Positions 22,832-34,615 of a stretch of DNA of 64,000 nucleotides are shown here, in pieces. The DNA is taken from contig OY294046.1 in NCBI GenBank assembly GCA_958510825.1, positions 10,580,847 to 10,644,846 of the forward strand. Reading direction: 5' to 3'. The translations under genes and the position numbers were made by a program. This DNA comes from Brachypterus glaber (taxonomy: Eukaryota; Arthropoda; Insecta; Coleoptera; Kateretidae). The stretch's first letter is position 1. Each line of letters begins with the position of its first letter. The notes under the pieces are model-generated. The model was not told where the DNA came from, did not search any database, and saw nothing but the letters and a program-made list of their open reading frames with translations.

Positions 22832-23600
22832 ATAAATTCCTGAATTATGCATAGTCCAGAATAGTAAATTTACTATTCCGTACTATTCCGTAATTTATGT
22901 ATTTTTACATTAATTTACATGCAGTTTTTACAGTGTATATTTTTTTCGGGATCGTAGGAAAAATAGTGTACCTAACTCGTTGGAAAGTGTATTTCTTACA
23001 CTCGTGGGGGTTCCTCACTCGCCTAACGGCTCGTTCATAAAAGTGTGCGCCTCTTGGCCCATCTTAAACGTTTTAAAATTTGTTTATGAACAACATTGTT
23101 TTAGCTTAGATTTATGGTTGTCTAATAAATTTAAAGAACAGAACAAAGGATTGACAAATTCGTTTTCAAAGGGAGCAAACGGCAAGCAGACAATGCTTAA
23201 ATTTGTTATTTACGAGGATCCATAAATAAAAAATAAAAAATATATGTAATCCAGCCAGTACTTATTTGACCGAAAAAATTTGCTACATTCGGACATATGG
23301 TTTTACTATTAATACATTTTAAAAATACTGCATTTTTTACACAATCCTACAATCCTTAATCCAAGTCCTGGTCAATTTAATACTAATACTACTAATACTA
23401 ATACTACTCTTACACAAAATCTAGGAAATTAGCCAAAATATCACTAAAATAAGTAATTTAATTACTGGAAAATTTTTAAATTTAGGAAAAAAATAGTAAT
23501 TATTAGTTAAATTTGTGCCAGTAATTAATTCTCTAGTTTTTTGTGTAAGGGTAGTTACCAGGGAAACTAGAATTATTACCCTTTGGCTTCCGGAATAGTA

Positions 23601-24383
23601 GGAGAAGTCACGGTTAACTGGGCCACAGGGTAAACTGGTCCAAATGGATTTTATCAACTTTTTTATTAGTATTGGCGCCTTAGGGCAAATTCTAGTGATA
23701 TTTAGTTAGTAGTATTGTTTAAAGTATTATGACGGACCGTGTTGTCCACGTGTAAGTTGTAGTAAAGAAAGTTAATTTTTTTCGATTAAACTTTTATTTT
23801 TTAATTAATACTTTTTCATTAATAGGAGGATCTAGACTAATATTTTAACTAATATACTGAGTATTTTATTAGTTATTCTGCATAATTTCCGCCTTCTAAT
23901 ATCTTATTAAGTAATAAAATTTTATGATTTTTTTCAGTGGTGTCACTCAGGGTTAACTGGTTCGGGGTTAACTGGACCACTTATGTCAATATTAATTAGT
24001 TCTGGGCCATGTCCAGTTAACCCTCAGATATATCTAATATTTAATATATTATGTTGTCTATTTTTATGTTAGAATTAAATTTTATTTGATTTCAAATCGT
24101 TTTTATTCACAATAATTACAATACAATACATTTTTGTTAGTGGACCAGTTAATCCTGAGTAGTGGTCTAGTTAACCCTGCCCTATGGGGTTAACTGGTCC
24201 AGCGGGGTTAACTTGTTTATCGTTAATAACTTTTTTTATATAAATAATATTTGTCTAAAGTATTAATATGTTCTAACTATAGTATTAATCTACCTTTTGC
24301 TATAGAAAATATTTGAAAATTGTTTACAGGTTTTTCAAAAACTCGATATGAAAAAAAGCGGCCCAGTTAATCCTGACTTCCCC
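23601..24383. mobile_element. TA element K with repeated GTTAACTGG motifs
   Basis: GGAGAAGTCACGGTTAACTG to CAGTTAATCCTGACTTCCCC, TA on each side. GTTAACTGG(T/A)CC or its complement recurs at least seven times inside (near 23613, 23952, 23965, 24013, 24145, 24170, 24186). Confidence 0.7.
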
Positions 24384-24386
24384 TAT

Positions 24387-24874
24387 ATTCTATAACTAGT
24401 CTGGAATAGACTATATTCCCCGCGAGTATGATGGTCCCGGGAGCGCGGAATTACTATTCCATACGTGTTGTAGACTATACTTTTTCTTCGACTGCAAATA
24501 TGAAACACTGTATGGTTTTAAACTGCGGACAAGGTTAAAAACAATGTTTTTTGTTACTTGACATTGTAAATGCAACAAAACACATATTTTTAAATAAAGC
24601 AGTTAATGTTATTTAATAATTTTATCAAATCAGTACTTAAAAAAGATTTTTATTTAATTTTAGCATATATTTACAAATTATAATGCAAAGATTGAAGGTT
24701 ATGTCAGATTGTTGTGACAGATATCAGGTTTAAATATTTAACAATAGATGGAGCAGTTTTAATTTTTTGAACTTAATTGATAAAAATTGGTCAACTATTA
24801 AGAAAAACTAATAAACTTTATGTAATTTTAACGCAAAACTTTAAATTGCATTAAATTGTTTGTTGTTTCATGGT

Positions 24875-24918
<44 letters not shown>

Positions 24919-25095
24919 TGCTAATTTTACTAGTTTTATTTACTTTTATAACAAGAGATGACACTACATGTGCTCATTCTGACACTTGATACGGAATATT
25001 CATATCGTATCTAGAGCTAGAATGGATTCATTCTGTGTTTGAAAATTGTGTGTATCTGCTTACATTCTAAAGCAGTCGTAGAAAAAATTAATTTT
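24387..25095 (-). repeat. R1 dispersed repeat, copy 2
   Basis: Reverse complement of 10777-11900 without the nested MITE, plus a (TA)n run at about 24878-24914. Confidence 0.75.
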
Positions 25096-25369
25096 GCCCA
25101 TTTTCACATGATAATGAAATATCTATTAGATTTGGGCCAAGTAATCAAGATTTACCTAATTTAAACAGATCCAGAGGAAATTTCAGGACCTCGGTAGCAG
25201 AATACCTTAGGATCCCTCACAATTGACCGATCACGAAATAAATGAAGCCTAAGTAAATCATGTCCCTTTTCCTTTGCCGGAAGGGAAAGTATTGTAATCG
25301 TAAACACATACGGAATAGAGAAAACCACCAAAATACGCATTTCCAGGTGTCTGTCTGTATTTTTTTAAA

Positions 25370-25740
25370 AAAAATTTCCGGACTTTTTGACCAGTTGAGA
25401 ACTCGAATTCAAATTTAGAAATCTTAAATAAGACTTTAGCATATATTTGATACTTTGAGCTCTTAAAATATGGGCAGGGGGGCATGTGGGACATTTTTTT
25501 AATGGAAAGGGGGTCGTGTGATACATCATTTTAAATCTTATAAAATTCTCGATTTAGCTATATATTTTTATATTTTTTTAAACATTTGTTTTGGGTTTAA
25601 AATAGGGTTTAAAATGGGTATTTTTGTCAAAATTAAAAAAATCAAACGATTTTTTTAAAATGACTAATTTCATGATGAAAAAACGTAAATTATACTTTTA
25701 GACTAATTCCATAAAAAAAATAAAAACACTTTTTTTCTAC
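25370..25740. mobile_element. Fragment of an H-type element
   Basis: Shares GGGCAGGGGGGCATG and GTCGTGTGATACATCATTTT with 17230-17340 and 18235-18370. Confidence 0.55.
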
Positions 25741-26195
25741 CTGGGAACGTAGTGTGCCGCCTTATATTGGTCGTTTGACAAAATTACTTTCCTCCAGGTA
25801 AGTCCTGTAAGAGTAGTACAGCCTACTTTCTTTAATTTTAGATCATTTGTTCATGAAAAAAATCATACTTGACATAATTCTCAACATTTTTTAACCCAAA
25901 CTGAAAATTAGATTTAACTGAAAAGCTAATATTTAATTTTTTTTTAGCGTAGTAATAGAAAAGCTAACATGTACAACTCGTGTGAAATACCCATATCCAA
26001 ATGTACAATATATTATTGTTGTTAACTGATGTACAATAAATATACTAGTATATTTACTTACTTTATTGGTGCAGCTGTTATTTTTGCTGTTTTTTTTTAT
26101 TAAATATGGAAACTTTATGCATTTATTTTTATATAATTATAATATATTATTTTTTTTTTATATAATATAAGTCATGTATAATTTAGAATAATTTA
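25741..26195. other. Intergenic, nothing supported
   Basis: AT-rich; no repeat partner or credible frame recognised. Confidence 0.3.
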
Positions 26196-26325
26196 TAAAT
26201 AACATAATTTGTAAATGTATATACAAAGACACAAAACAGGCGAAAGCCTAGGTGTCGCAAATACCAAACCTGTAATACTTACCTTTATAAATAAATAAAT
26301 AAATAATAAATAAAAAAAAAATAAA
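26196..26325 (+). mobile_element. Probable 3' end of a retroposon with AAATA tail
   Basis: A GC-balanced block (CAGGCGAAAGCCTAGGTGTC, ACCAAACCTGTAATACTTAC) is followed by (AAATA)n, as at the 3' end of a LINE or SINE. No coding part is left. Confidence 0.45.
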
Positions 26326-26486
26326 TAAATATTGTTTTAAAATGTTAAAATTTTATAATATAATATATTATATTGTTATGCTGTCAAAGTCAATAGACAG
26401 TTATTTTTAATTTTTTTATATTTTTCATATTTTATTTAGTTTATACAGTATATTTTAATATATTTCAATAAAAATGATGCAGCCTA

Positions 26487-28040
26487 CAGTTGTGGCATTA
26501 AATATCGGGACAACCTCAAAAAAATTCGTGTCATTTTTATATTTTTTTTATGGATTAACATGGGATTATTTTAAAAATTAAAAACTAGGTTACTTCGTTT
26601 TGACATAACTGAATTATTTAGTTGAAGTTTACTGTCAAAAAATATTAAATTAATAAATTAATGTTTATTGATAAATAAGTTTATAAATTTATTTAAATTT
26701 TACACAAATGTAATTATTTAAATAATAATAAAATTGATTTTCTTTGGATCAAAATTGTACTATATGGGTAAAGAATCAGTCACAATAAGTGTGGCTATTA
26801 GAATAAGTTTTAAAACTTATGGAAAGATTTGAGTTTGTGTTTAAATTGCAACAAAAAAGATCGAGTAAAAAAAACATGACTATTTAAGCAATGTAAACTC
26901 AGTTTAAACATGTTTCCAACAGAAACCTAAATTAAATAAATAAAAGTTTACGATTTAAGCTTCAAATTAAAAAAAAAATCAATTAAATCCATTGCGTAGT
27001 TTTTTTGTTACTTGCAAAAATGTAAATTTTTAGAAAAAACCTTATATCTCCTAAACGAGAAAAGGAAAATTAAAAAATTTAAAAAGAGATTACTTCCATT
27101 TAATTAGGCTATAAAATCAATTAATTAAATTGTAAAAAAATATGCAGTGGCGAACCATGCGCATATCGAAAGGTGCAGTAAAAAAACATAGCTGTGCACT
27201 TTTCATTGCTGCCGGTATAAAAAAAGATGTTTGATAATTTTTATTCCAGTAAGTAAGAGCTAAAAGTTCAAGCTTCAAAATAAAAAAAAGATCGAATAAA
27301 TCCATTAAATAGTTTTGGAGATATTTGCATTCAAAAATGTGTATCTTTTTAGGTGGGCCGATATTTTTGAGCAGAAGTGTATATTCATTAAATTTTACAC
27401 AAATGTTATATTTAAATAATAATAAAATTGATAATCTTTGTATCAAAATTGTACTATATGGGTAAAGAATATGTGTTTAATATTCATTAAAAAAACACAC
27501 ACCTAATTTTACTCTTCAGTACAGCTAAAAACTCACAAGGTTTTATAAATTTTCTACTGCAAATGGATTTGAGTTTAAGAGTTCCTTACTGAAGAGCCGC
27601 ACTGAGGTAAACGGAAAAAAAGTCCTAGTATACGGCAACTGCACCTTGTTTTTCTCGGTTTTTCTTATATAATTAAAAAGTCCAAACCATCCATTGTAGC
27701 TTTTGATCCTTTTTCGGTTTGATATAAGAACCTATGTTTTTCTCAATAAAACATTTCTTAAGAAACAGATCTATTTCTTGAACTGTTTTCACTAAAATTG
27801 ACCCTCATCCATATCTCCTAATACTAAGGACGACTGAGCATTTTTTTCTCTTAAATTTCCACGATAAGTAAACTCATTTTAAATTAAAATAAAGACAAAA
27901 AACACTATTTTTACAAACTACTTGTATAACAGCAAACAATAAACAAACATTTGACATATTTTGACGTTGTTTAACAAATGGCACAAGACCCACTATAATC
28001 TATGAAAAATTGTTTGTCCCGATATTTAATGCCACAACTG
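26487..28040. mobile_element. TA element Z, 1.55 kb, 27-bp perfect TIRs
   Basis: CAGTTGTGGCATTAAATATC begins at 26487 and its exact complement ends at 28040, with TA immediately outside both. Inside, an 80-bp block recurs directly (26695-26780 and 27395-27475). No transposase frame survives. Confidence 0.75.
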
Positions 28041-28264
28041 TATATGGCACGAGCACGGAAGATTATGGAAGAGCAGTTAGAAGATTTGAAAATTTGATCA
28101 AGATTGAGAAGCTGGAGCTGTGTTCTATATAAATTATATGTATAACTTAACACTCTGTGGTGTAAACTACCTTAAAAAAGGTCCCTAAACGAGTATAAAT
28201 AAATACTAAATACTAAATATAAATATTATTTTTTTTTGTAACACTGAACTAAAGGGAAAAGCTA

Positions 28265-28412
28265 GGGTCACTTCATCTTAGTCTTACTTTGTTCTTTCGT
28301 TCTCTTTCGTTAGTTTTCGGTTTTTGGACTTAGCTTTTCTCCTTTCCTTTTTGAAAGGAAGAAAAAAACGAAAACCAGAGCAAAAACAGACAAAGTACAG
28401 ATGAAGTGACCC
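28265..28412. mobile_element. TA MITE, GGGTCACTTCATCT family, copy 2
   Basis: Same ends as 17391-17515 with a slightly longer centre; the right TA has changed. Confidence 0.75.
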
Positions 28413-28589
28413 GAGGAAAAGCATCGTCCTGTTGTTTGGTTAAACCGAATTAATTTGATAAGATAATCAACTAAATCGTGTTTAGAAACATATTTATAGC
28501 GGAAATAAAATAGCAAATTATGAAACGCTTATATTTGAAGAGCTATACTTTCATACGGCACTTGCCTGTTTTTGTGATGTGATATAATC

Positions 28590-28858
28590 TGCACGGTAGG
28601 TTTTAAAACATTTAAATTCGACTAAATACCACACGGGATATTCTTGCATAATATTGTTGTAGGATGTATATGGAGTAAAAAACTCGAAAACCCAAAATCT
28701 GAGAACCCCCCGTTTTTTTTTCTTAGTAGAAGTAAACAATAAAAAAGGTCAAAACAGTGAGAGCTTTGATAAATAAAATTTCGAATATTATTTGCAAAGT
28801 ATAAGATTATGATCATGATCTTGTACTTTGCATTTAAATATTTTAAAACCTACGGTGT
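28590..28858. mobile_element. Small TIR element L
   Basis: ACGGTAGGTTTTAAAACATT near 28591 faces AATATTTTAAAACCTACGGT near 28836. No coding content. Confidence 0.55.
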
Positions 28859-28859
28859 C

Positions 28860-29620
28860 TAGTTTAATTATGAAATCGGTATTGTGTCCCATATGTAACC
28901 TAAATATTTTCTAAATAACGACAATATTTCAGCTAGCAATTGTAAAATAGGTTGACCTAATTTTTTACTCCAAAATCTTCGGCTGAACTGTCAAAAAATT
29001 AAATAGACCATTTTAATAATAACATATTATTCAATGACCGTATAATAATTGCCATTAATCAATGAGGGTGAATTTTGGGACATGAGCCGAAAGGCGATTG
29101 ACCTAATTACCCGAATGATTAATAGCTATTATACGCGAGTAGAATACTATACTTTATCCATGGTCGTTTTAAATTTTAAACGATTTATTTTTACAGTGAT
29201 TAACAGGCCTATTAATCATGGCCGTGGATAAATAATTATTTATGCTTAATCAATTATAATAATTAATCAATTATTGATTTCGAACGTTATATTCTTATAA
29301 GATTGCTCCAGTTTTTCAAATTATATCCGCCATATTGGATCCGTAATTTTAAATTTTATGATTTAGACGTCTTATTCAGTTTCGGCGATCCGAAAACCCC
29401 ACTTTTTTTTTGCAAAACTAGCTCCAATTTTTAAAATTACGTCCCCTATATTGAATGTGTCATTTTAAATTTTAAAATGTTGTCTCCAATATATACTATT
29501 AATAGGTTAAAATAAAAAAAATCTTTATAATGACGTTTCTTAATAAAAAACTAGTTTATAACAAGTAATAATTGTTCACCTTCATTACTACCTACTTTTA
29601 TCTTTATACACCCCAGTAAT
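28860..29620. other. Intergenic, nothing supported
   Basis: AT-rich; short matches to the CCGCCATATTGGATCC text also seen near 50530 and 50670, otherwise nothing. Confidence 0.3.
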
Positions 29621-30275
29621 AGTTTATTACATAACTAGCGTGGAAAGTGAATATTTCACGCGAGTGGGAAGGTTTACGAACTTATTTTAAAATTTTCTAA
29701 TTTTTATTAATTTTTAAGAAAAGAAAAGCACAAAATAATTATAAAGAGCATACAAATTTATATATGTAGGTATGTCAAACATAAAATATGATTTTCATTT
29801 AGCTTTAGTTTTCTTGGTTTTATATTTAATACAATACATAGCTGTTTAATGGGTTGCCTATTCCTAAATAAATTCAAACTTGAGTTTACTGATTAAATTA
29901 GATTTACGTGGTTATGCTGCCATATAAGACAGTAAAATTGTACTGTTTTACATTTCATAAGAAAAATGCTGAATAGCTTGATGTTTTTTATGTACTGTAA
30001 GGTAACTAAATAAAAAATTAAGTAATTTTTATAAGATCTAAACTGTCTATCCTAGACAGAAATGGTCAAAATAGTAACGTTATAACTATAGTTTTTATTT
30101 TTGATATAAAAAACAGAAATATTTGGTTTAAAACACTTAAAAGATATAAAAGGCTGTGGTGAAAGGTGGAAAGGGTTTATAAAACAAGGTGAATAAAGTT
30201 CGTAGAATCTAAGAGGTAAATATCTAAATAAAATTAGGCAACCCTCCATACATAAATATCACACGAGTGTGATAA
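29620..30275. repeat. Dispersed repeat M, copy 2 (reverse)
   Basis: Diverged reverse copy of 21400-21960, including TAGCTGTTTAATGGGTTGCC. Ends near CACACGAGTGTGATA. Confidence 0.6.
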
Positions 30276-30427
30276 AAAAATATCAATCCTTAAACGGGAA
30301 ATGTTGGAAAACGTGTATTTTATTAGCTTTTATTAAATTACCATGCTGTGAGAATAAATCTATGCTAAAGGGATTTATCATTTTTACGAGGAATTAAAAA
30401 AAAGCCTTTGCGTTTATATTTTAAAAC

Positions 30428-30535
30428 ATTTAACGGCAACTATTTAGGTGGGGCAAAAAAACAAATTATTAAAATTTGCACCACTAACCTTATTTTTCAA
30501 TGCATTTTTTGCCACTTCTAGTAACATACTAGATA
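30428..30535. repeat. Fragment of element C
   Basis: Matches the right half of 5346-6009 (TTTTTTGCCACTTCTAGTAA). Confidence 0.7.
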
Positions 30536-31220
30536 AAACGTTGCAAGCACCCTGTCAAACATCGGCACTATTGTACACTAGAGCCATCTAGTTTGTAAAT
30601 CCAAACTAGTTGTTTTTTTTTCTTTTAATTTCTGTATCTTTAAAACATTATATTCTAGCAAAAACTGTATATAGCATTTTTTATAGGGCTTAAAAGCGCT
30701 TTTATTTAAAATATAATTTTTTGAAATCGGGTTATAAATATGTGAGATATGCTAAAAAAACCTTTTACTGCTTTAAACGTCAATATCTCGAAAACAATGC
30801 GTTTTAGGAAAACGTTGTTTATAACATTTATTGACCAATTTAAAATTATCTTTTATATAAGTGCTAAATTAACCAAATACAATAATAAATGCCTTAATTA
30901 TAAACAAAAAACGCTAAAAATAGGAGTTTTACCCTATTTTTACCCGCTTACCCCCAATCGTTTACCCCCAAAATCTAATCAGCTCTTCGGAATGTGATAA
31001 GAAACAATATGCAAAAAACCGCAAATCGATATCTCATGTAGAAATGGAGTTAGAGAGTTTACACCCAGACAGACAGACGGACGCAATTTTTTTTTTTTAC
31101 TGATCTCGACTCAGAATGGTCTAAAACGTCGAAACATGTGAAAAAAACGTGGTCAAAGATTTTGACTTTTCGGCGAAGATTTCAATACATCGGCACTCTT
31201 AGTAGCACTAAGTGCCGATG
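30526..31220 (+). mobile_element. Element N, copy 1, with terminal hairpin
   Basis: Closely similar to 38425-39098. Begins CTAGATAAAACGTTGC and ends in a hairpin of CATCGGCACT and AAGTGCCGATG. The 82-codon frame inside varies mostly at amino-acid-changing positions between copies, so it is not a gene. Confidence 0.7.
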
Positions 31221-31482
31221 CAATAAAGAAAATACAAAAAAATAAAATTAAAACACCAAGAGATCTATTACAACAGGTTCTAACAGATCTCTTGCGCGTG
31301 ACATAACCTTGTCTCCAAGCTTATGTCACTTGTTTTTACAATCTGACATCACTGTATCTAGACAACCCAAACTCTATAAAAAGTCACATAACCTCAAATA
31401 ATTGAAGAAGCCTTTTGGTGCTATCTGAGCGTTGACTAAATCTGCTTGAAAGTCAAGCTAACCTAACATTTTTCATACGCAA

Positions 31483-31731
31483 AAAAAAAGGATTCCTTGA
31501 ACCAAGGTCACGAGTCTTTTGATAAGTTCAAAGCCATATTCTCTTGTTTCAAGGCTGGATTTTCTTGGATCAAAGTCAATATCCTTCAATAAGGAGGACT
31601 AGTTTTTAAACGAAGAGCCGCGCTCGCCATTTAAGGAGATTTACTTTGGTTCACAGAAATGCTAGAATTAAAACAGGAGAATACGGCTTTAAACATATCG
31701 AAAGACCTTGGTTTAAGGAATTTTTTTTTCG
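31483..31731. mobile_element. Palindromic element O, copy 1
   Basis: AAGGATTCCTTGAACCAAGG and GACCTTGGTTTAAGGAATT are inverted, with inner arms around ATATTCTCTTG. A partial copy lies at 36945-37130. Confidence 0.6.
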
Positions 31732-32482
31732 TGCCACCATGGTTACAGTCAATTGTTTGTTTGCGCTGGCAACGTCGGTGCAACAGTTCTTTACACTCTT
31801 ACGAAATCCCATGAATTTTCATATGGACTTTTTGAAACCGCATAAAATCTCTGGAAACATAATGAAATCTTATGTTGACGAAGAGTATTTTTATCAACAT
31901 TTTTTTATAAGCTAATAGCAAACAAAATTATTTCGAACGACGAACGTTATGAATTTCGTTGAAACTTTAAAGTTAAATATCTCGTTTTATGCCTTAAAAT
32001 CAATTTTCACCAGTTTTTCATCGTTTTTTTTTGTTGTTGTAAATTTGGTATTTATACCATATAGTATATTGTTATCGTAAATATTTTATTTGGAATTTTT
32101 CAGAAATCCAATACAATCATACAAAAGAAATATATTAAAATATTAGAAAAATAGCAAAGCAATATATTAAAATATTAGAAATTTAAACTTTATTTATTTT
32201 GCCAATAAAAACTATATAAAATGAAATAAACTAATGAAAAGTTTGATAATAAATATGTTATTGTCGTATGATTTGCTTTTATGACAAAATGCATATGTAT
32301 GCATATGTATGTTATGTAAAATAGAAAAATAATAAAAACTTGATTTTATTAGATAATTTTTATGAGCGATATACCTACTTTCTGAAAAGTTTATTTGTAT
32401 ATGCAGCACAATTTTCTGTTAATATGTAGGAATAACATATTTCAGGAGCCCGAAATTCCATTACTGTCCACTTTTTGATTAA
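31732..32482. other. Intergenic, no gene seen
   Basis: The 31646-31915 frame overlaps element O and has no recognisable domain. ATATTAAAATATTAGAAA is duplicated near 32130 and 32165. Confidence 0.3.
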
Positions 32483-32627
32483 GGGCATATCCACAGTCTT
32501 GCATAAGAACGTAATACATAAGAAGACGATGCCGTGATTGGCTTGGTGTGCCGCTATGTATCTTGTAAGCCAATCACGGCATCGCATTCTTATGTTTTAT
32601 GTTCTTATACAAGCTTCTGAATAGGCC
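32483..32627. mobile_element. Family A MITE, intact, TTAA on both sides
   Basis: GGGCATATCCACAGTCTTGC to CTTCTGAATAGGCC, TTAA at 32479-32482 and 32628-32631, long palindromic arms. Confidence 0.8.
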
Positions 32628-32867
32628 TTAAGTAATATCACTGCACCTAAAGTTTATTTTTTAAGGTATAGTTATTTTAAACCTTCCCGCTTGTAAACAA
32701 TCTCGAAATTACCATAGCAACGTAAGATACGCATGCGTCGTAAGCGAAATGACTAGGCCCAATTTACACAAACGTAAAACGATGACGTTTCATTAACGAG
32801 AACAAAACAATGGTTTATTCATCTAAATTATTGGAATAAAAGCGATTTTATAAGCAAATTTTGTTTC

Positions 32868-32907
32868 TACAGGAATACAAAAGTGTTAACACTTTTGTAT
32901 TCCTGTA
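32868..32907. repeat. 40-bp perfect palindrome in element P
   Basis: TACAGGAATACAAAAGTGTT followed by its exact complement, centred on GTTAAC. The other P copy has only one arm here (near 59054), so the palindrome arose after the copies separated. Confidence 0.85.
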
Positions 32908-33005
32908 AAAACATGTTTTTAGCAACAGCTTTATCAATTCTCTTTTTTTACATCAAAACATCATAAAAACAAAGTAACTTAGTGTTTTTTACCCCGGTTT
33001 TTTCT

Positions 33006-33365
33006 ATTCGTTGATGTTTTTTTTGGGAAGAGGGTTGAAATTAATAATACTCAAACTATTTCCTTAAATCGTAACGTTTCGAGGGTGGTTTCCCTCGTCC
33101 TCAGACCTTTAATATGAGAGAAAAAAACAATATTAAAATTATATATGTACAAGTTTCTGTATAACCAAAATTTTGTTTTTGTTGGGTTAACCAAAAAATC
33201 ATTAACAACTACTTACACAAATTTAAACCCAGTTTGAATACACGTTAGACACATACATATATACATAATATAATAAATAAAACATTATTAAGGACTACAC
33301 AATACTTTTACAGTTATTAATAATAATTTATTACACAAAACGTATCAGCTGACAGACAATTAAAA
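33006..33365. repeat. Penelope terminal repeat, left arm
   Basis: Inverted copy of 34616-34972; the few differences include one near 33087. It carries a hammerhead-like core on the - strand at 33076-33104. Confidence 0.85.
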
Positions 33366-33457
33366 TAATACTTCTTCTTCTTCTACTGTGTCCACTACAA
33401 GTATTTTTTCGTGGTTAGTCCGGTTATGATGACATTTCGTTTTCTTTTAGATTGGTT

Positions 33458-34486
33458 TTATTTTATTTGTGCCATAATTAAGTTAAAATATATACCACTA
33501 AGTCCCTCTACATCAGTTTTTTTATTCATCGCTTCCTGTTCTTTTTTTATAAAAATCATTTCAGCGAATTCACGTTTTTTTTTGTCTTTTTCCGTATATA
33601 AAACTTCTACCGATTCAAAGTCCATTTGATGTTTGTTTTCCAAAGCATGTGAAGCCAATGCAGTACTGTTCGTTTTTCCTGTTGTAATCGTGCTTCTATG
33701 TTGAGATATTCTCGTGGCCAATTTAGATTTTGTTTGCCCCACATACACTTTCGGGCACCCCAAACACCTTATTTTATATACTAAATTAGTTTTCTCTTTT
33801 TTTTCCGTCTTATATTTCACTTTTGTATAAATTTTTCCTAGTAAATTTGTATTTTTAAACACCGTTCTTAAATTGTGTTTTTTTAGCGTTTTTCTTAGTT
33901 TTTCACTAACCTCCATAACATAAGGTAAAACTACCACTCTTTCATATTCTGGTGAGTCACTTTTTTTATTTTTATTTTCTGTGTTGAATATGTTATGTAC
34001 TCTTTCCCGTATTGTGGCATCAATTAGTTTTTGTGGATAATTATTCTTTTTTAAGACCATTTTTACCAACTTTATATTTTCTTTTCTGTATGCCGGATTG
34101 CTTAGTTTTATAGCTCTATCCACTAGGGAAATTATCACTGATTTCTTTTGTGTTTTTATGTGATTTAAACTGTAATTTAAATATCTCTGTGACCAGGTTT
34201 GTTTTTGGTACCAATTTGTTTCAAGATTTCCATTATTCCGTATGACAGTTACATCCAAAAAGTTTAGACAGTTATTTTGTTCTTTTTCTAAGGTATACTT
34301 TATTGAGGGATGTGTACTATTGAATACTTCTAGGATCTCTTCCTCTTTTCCCTCTGGGACCGACGTCACTATATCATCCATGTACCTTTTGTAGAATATA
34401 AGAGGAAACTGTAAGTCTTTAATCGATTTTGATTCTATATACTCCATTACCATGTTAGCTATCTGTGGGGCTACTGGACTTCCCAT
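33458..34486 (-). CDS. Penelope-like protein: C-terminal RT plus GIY-YIG endonuclease (truncated)
   Basis: 342 codons from an internal ATG; the same frame stays open upstream to about 34616, where the right arm begins. Penelope-like elements copy RNA into DNA with an RT related to telomerase, and most carry a C-terminal GIY-YIG nuclease. Seen: RT motif GSPVAPQIANMVMEYIES and catalytic YMDDIV near residue 36, followed by FLDVTV; then a linker; then GIY-YIG with YKIRC and KVYVGQTKSKLATRISQH near residues 240-270. Missing: the fingers and the first catalytic Asp, so the protein cannot be an active RT. The true start lies upstream and is lost; the ATG at 34486 is not the family's start. Confidence 0.88.
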   Translation of the reverse strand: MGSPVAPQIANMVMEYIESKSIKDLQFPLIFYKRYMDDIVTSVPEGKEEEILEVFNSTHPSIKYTLEKEQNNCLNFLDVTVIRNNGNLETNWYQKQTWSQRYLNYSLNHIKTQKKSVIISLVDRAIKLSNPAYRKENIKLVKMVLKKNNYPQKLIDATIRERVHNIFNTENKNKKSDSPEYERVVVLPYVMEVSEKLRKTLKKHNLRTVFKNTNLLGKIYTKVKYKTEKKEKTNLVYKIRCLGCPKVYVGQTKSKLATRISQHRSTITTGKTNSTALASHALENKHQMDFESVEVLYTEKDKKKREFAEMIFIKKEQEAMNKKTDVEGLSGIYFNLIMAQIK

Positions 34487-34615
34487 TGCTATCCCTCTTT
34501 TTTGTTTGTATATTTGCTTTTTGTATGAGAAATATGTATTTTCTAGACATAAACTTACAGCGTTAAAAAATTCTTCCTTTGGGATATCAGTTTCTTCTTT
34601 AATTTTGGGCCAGAT

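Larger units (their letters stand above)
22110..22935. mobile_element. Element J with two internal minisatellites
   Basis: ACACGGTAAAAATAAATTAC on the left faces TTTACATGCAGTTTTTACAG on the right. Inside are a 49-bp array (22120-22296) and a 10-11-bp array (22739-22831). Confidence 0.55.

Noticed and set aside
30749..30997. 82-codon frame shared by both copies of element N
   Set aside because: Most differences between copies change amino acids; there is no sign of protein constraint, and it lies wholly within a repeat.
33411..33629. 72-codon + strand frame at 33.4 kb
   Set aside because: It is the shadow of the Penelope GIY-YIG coding strand.
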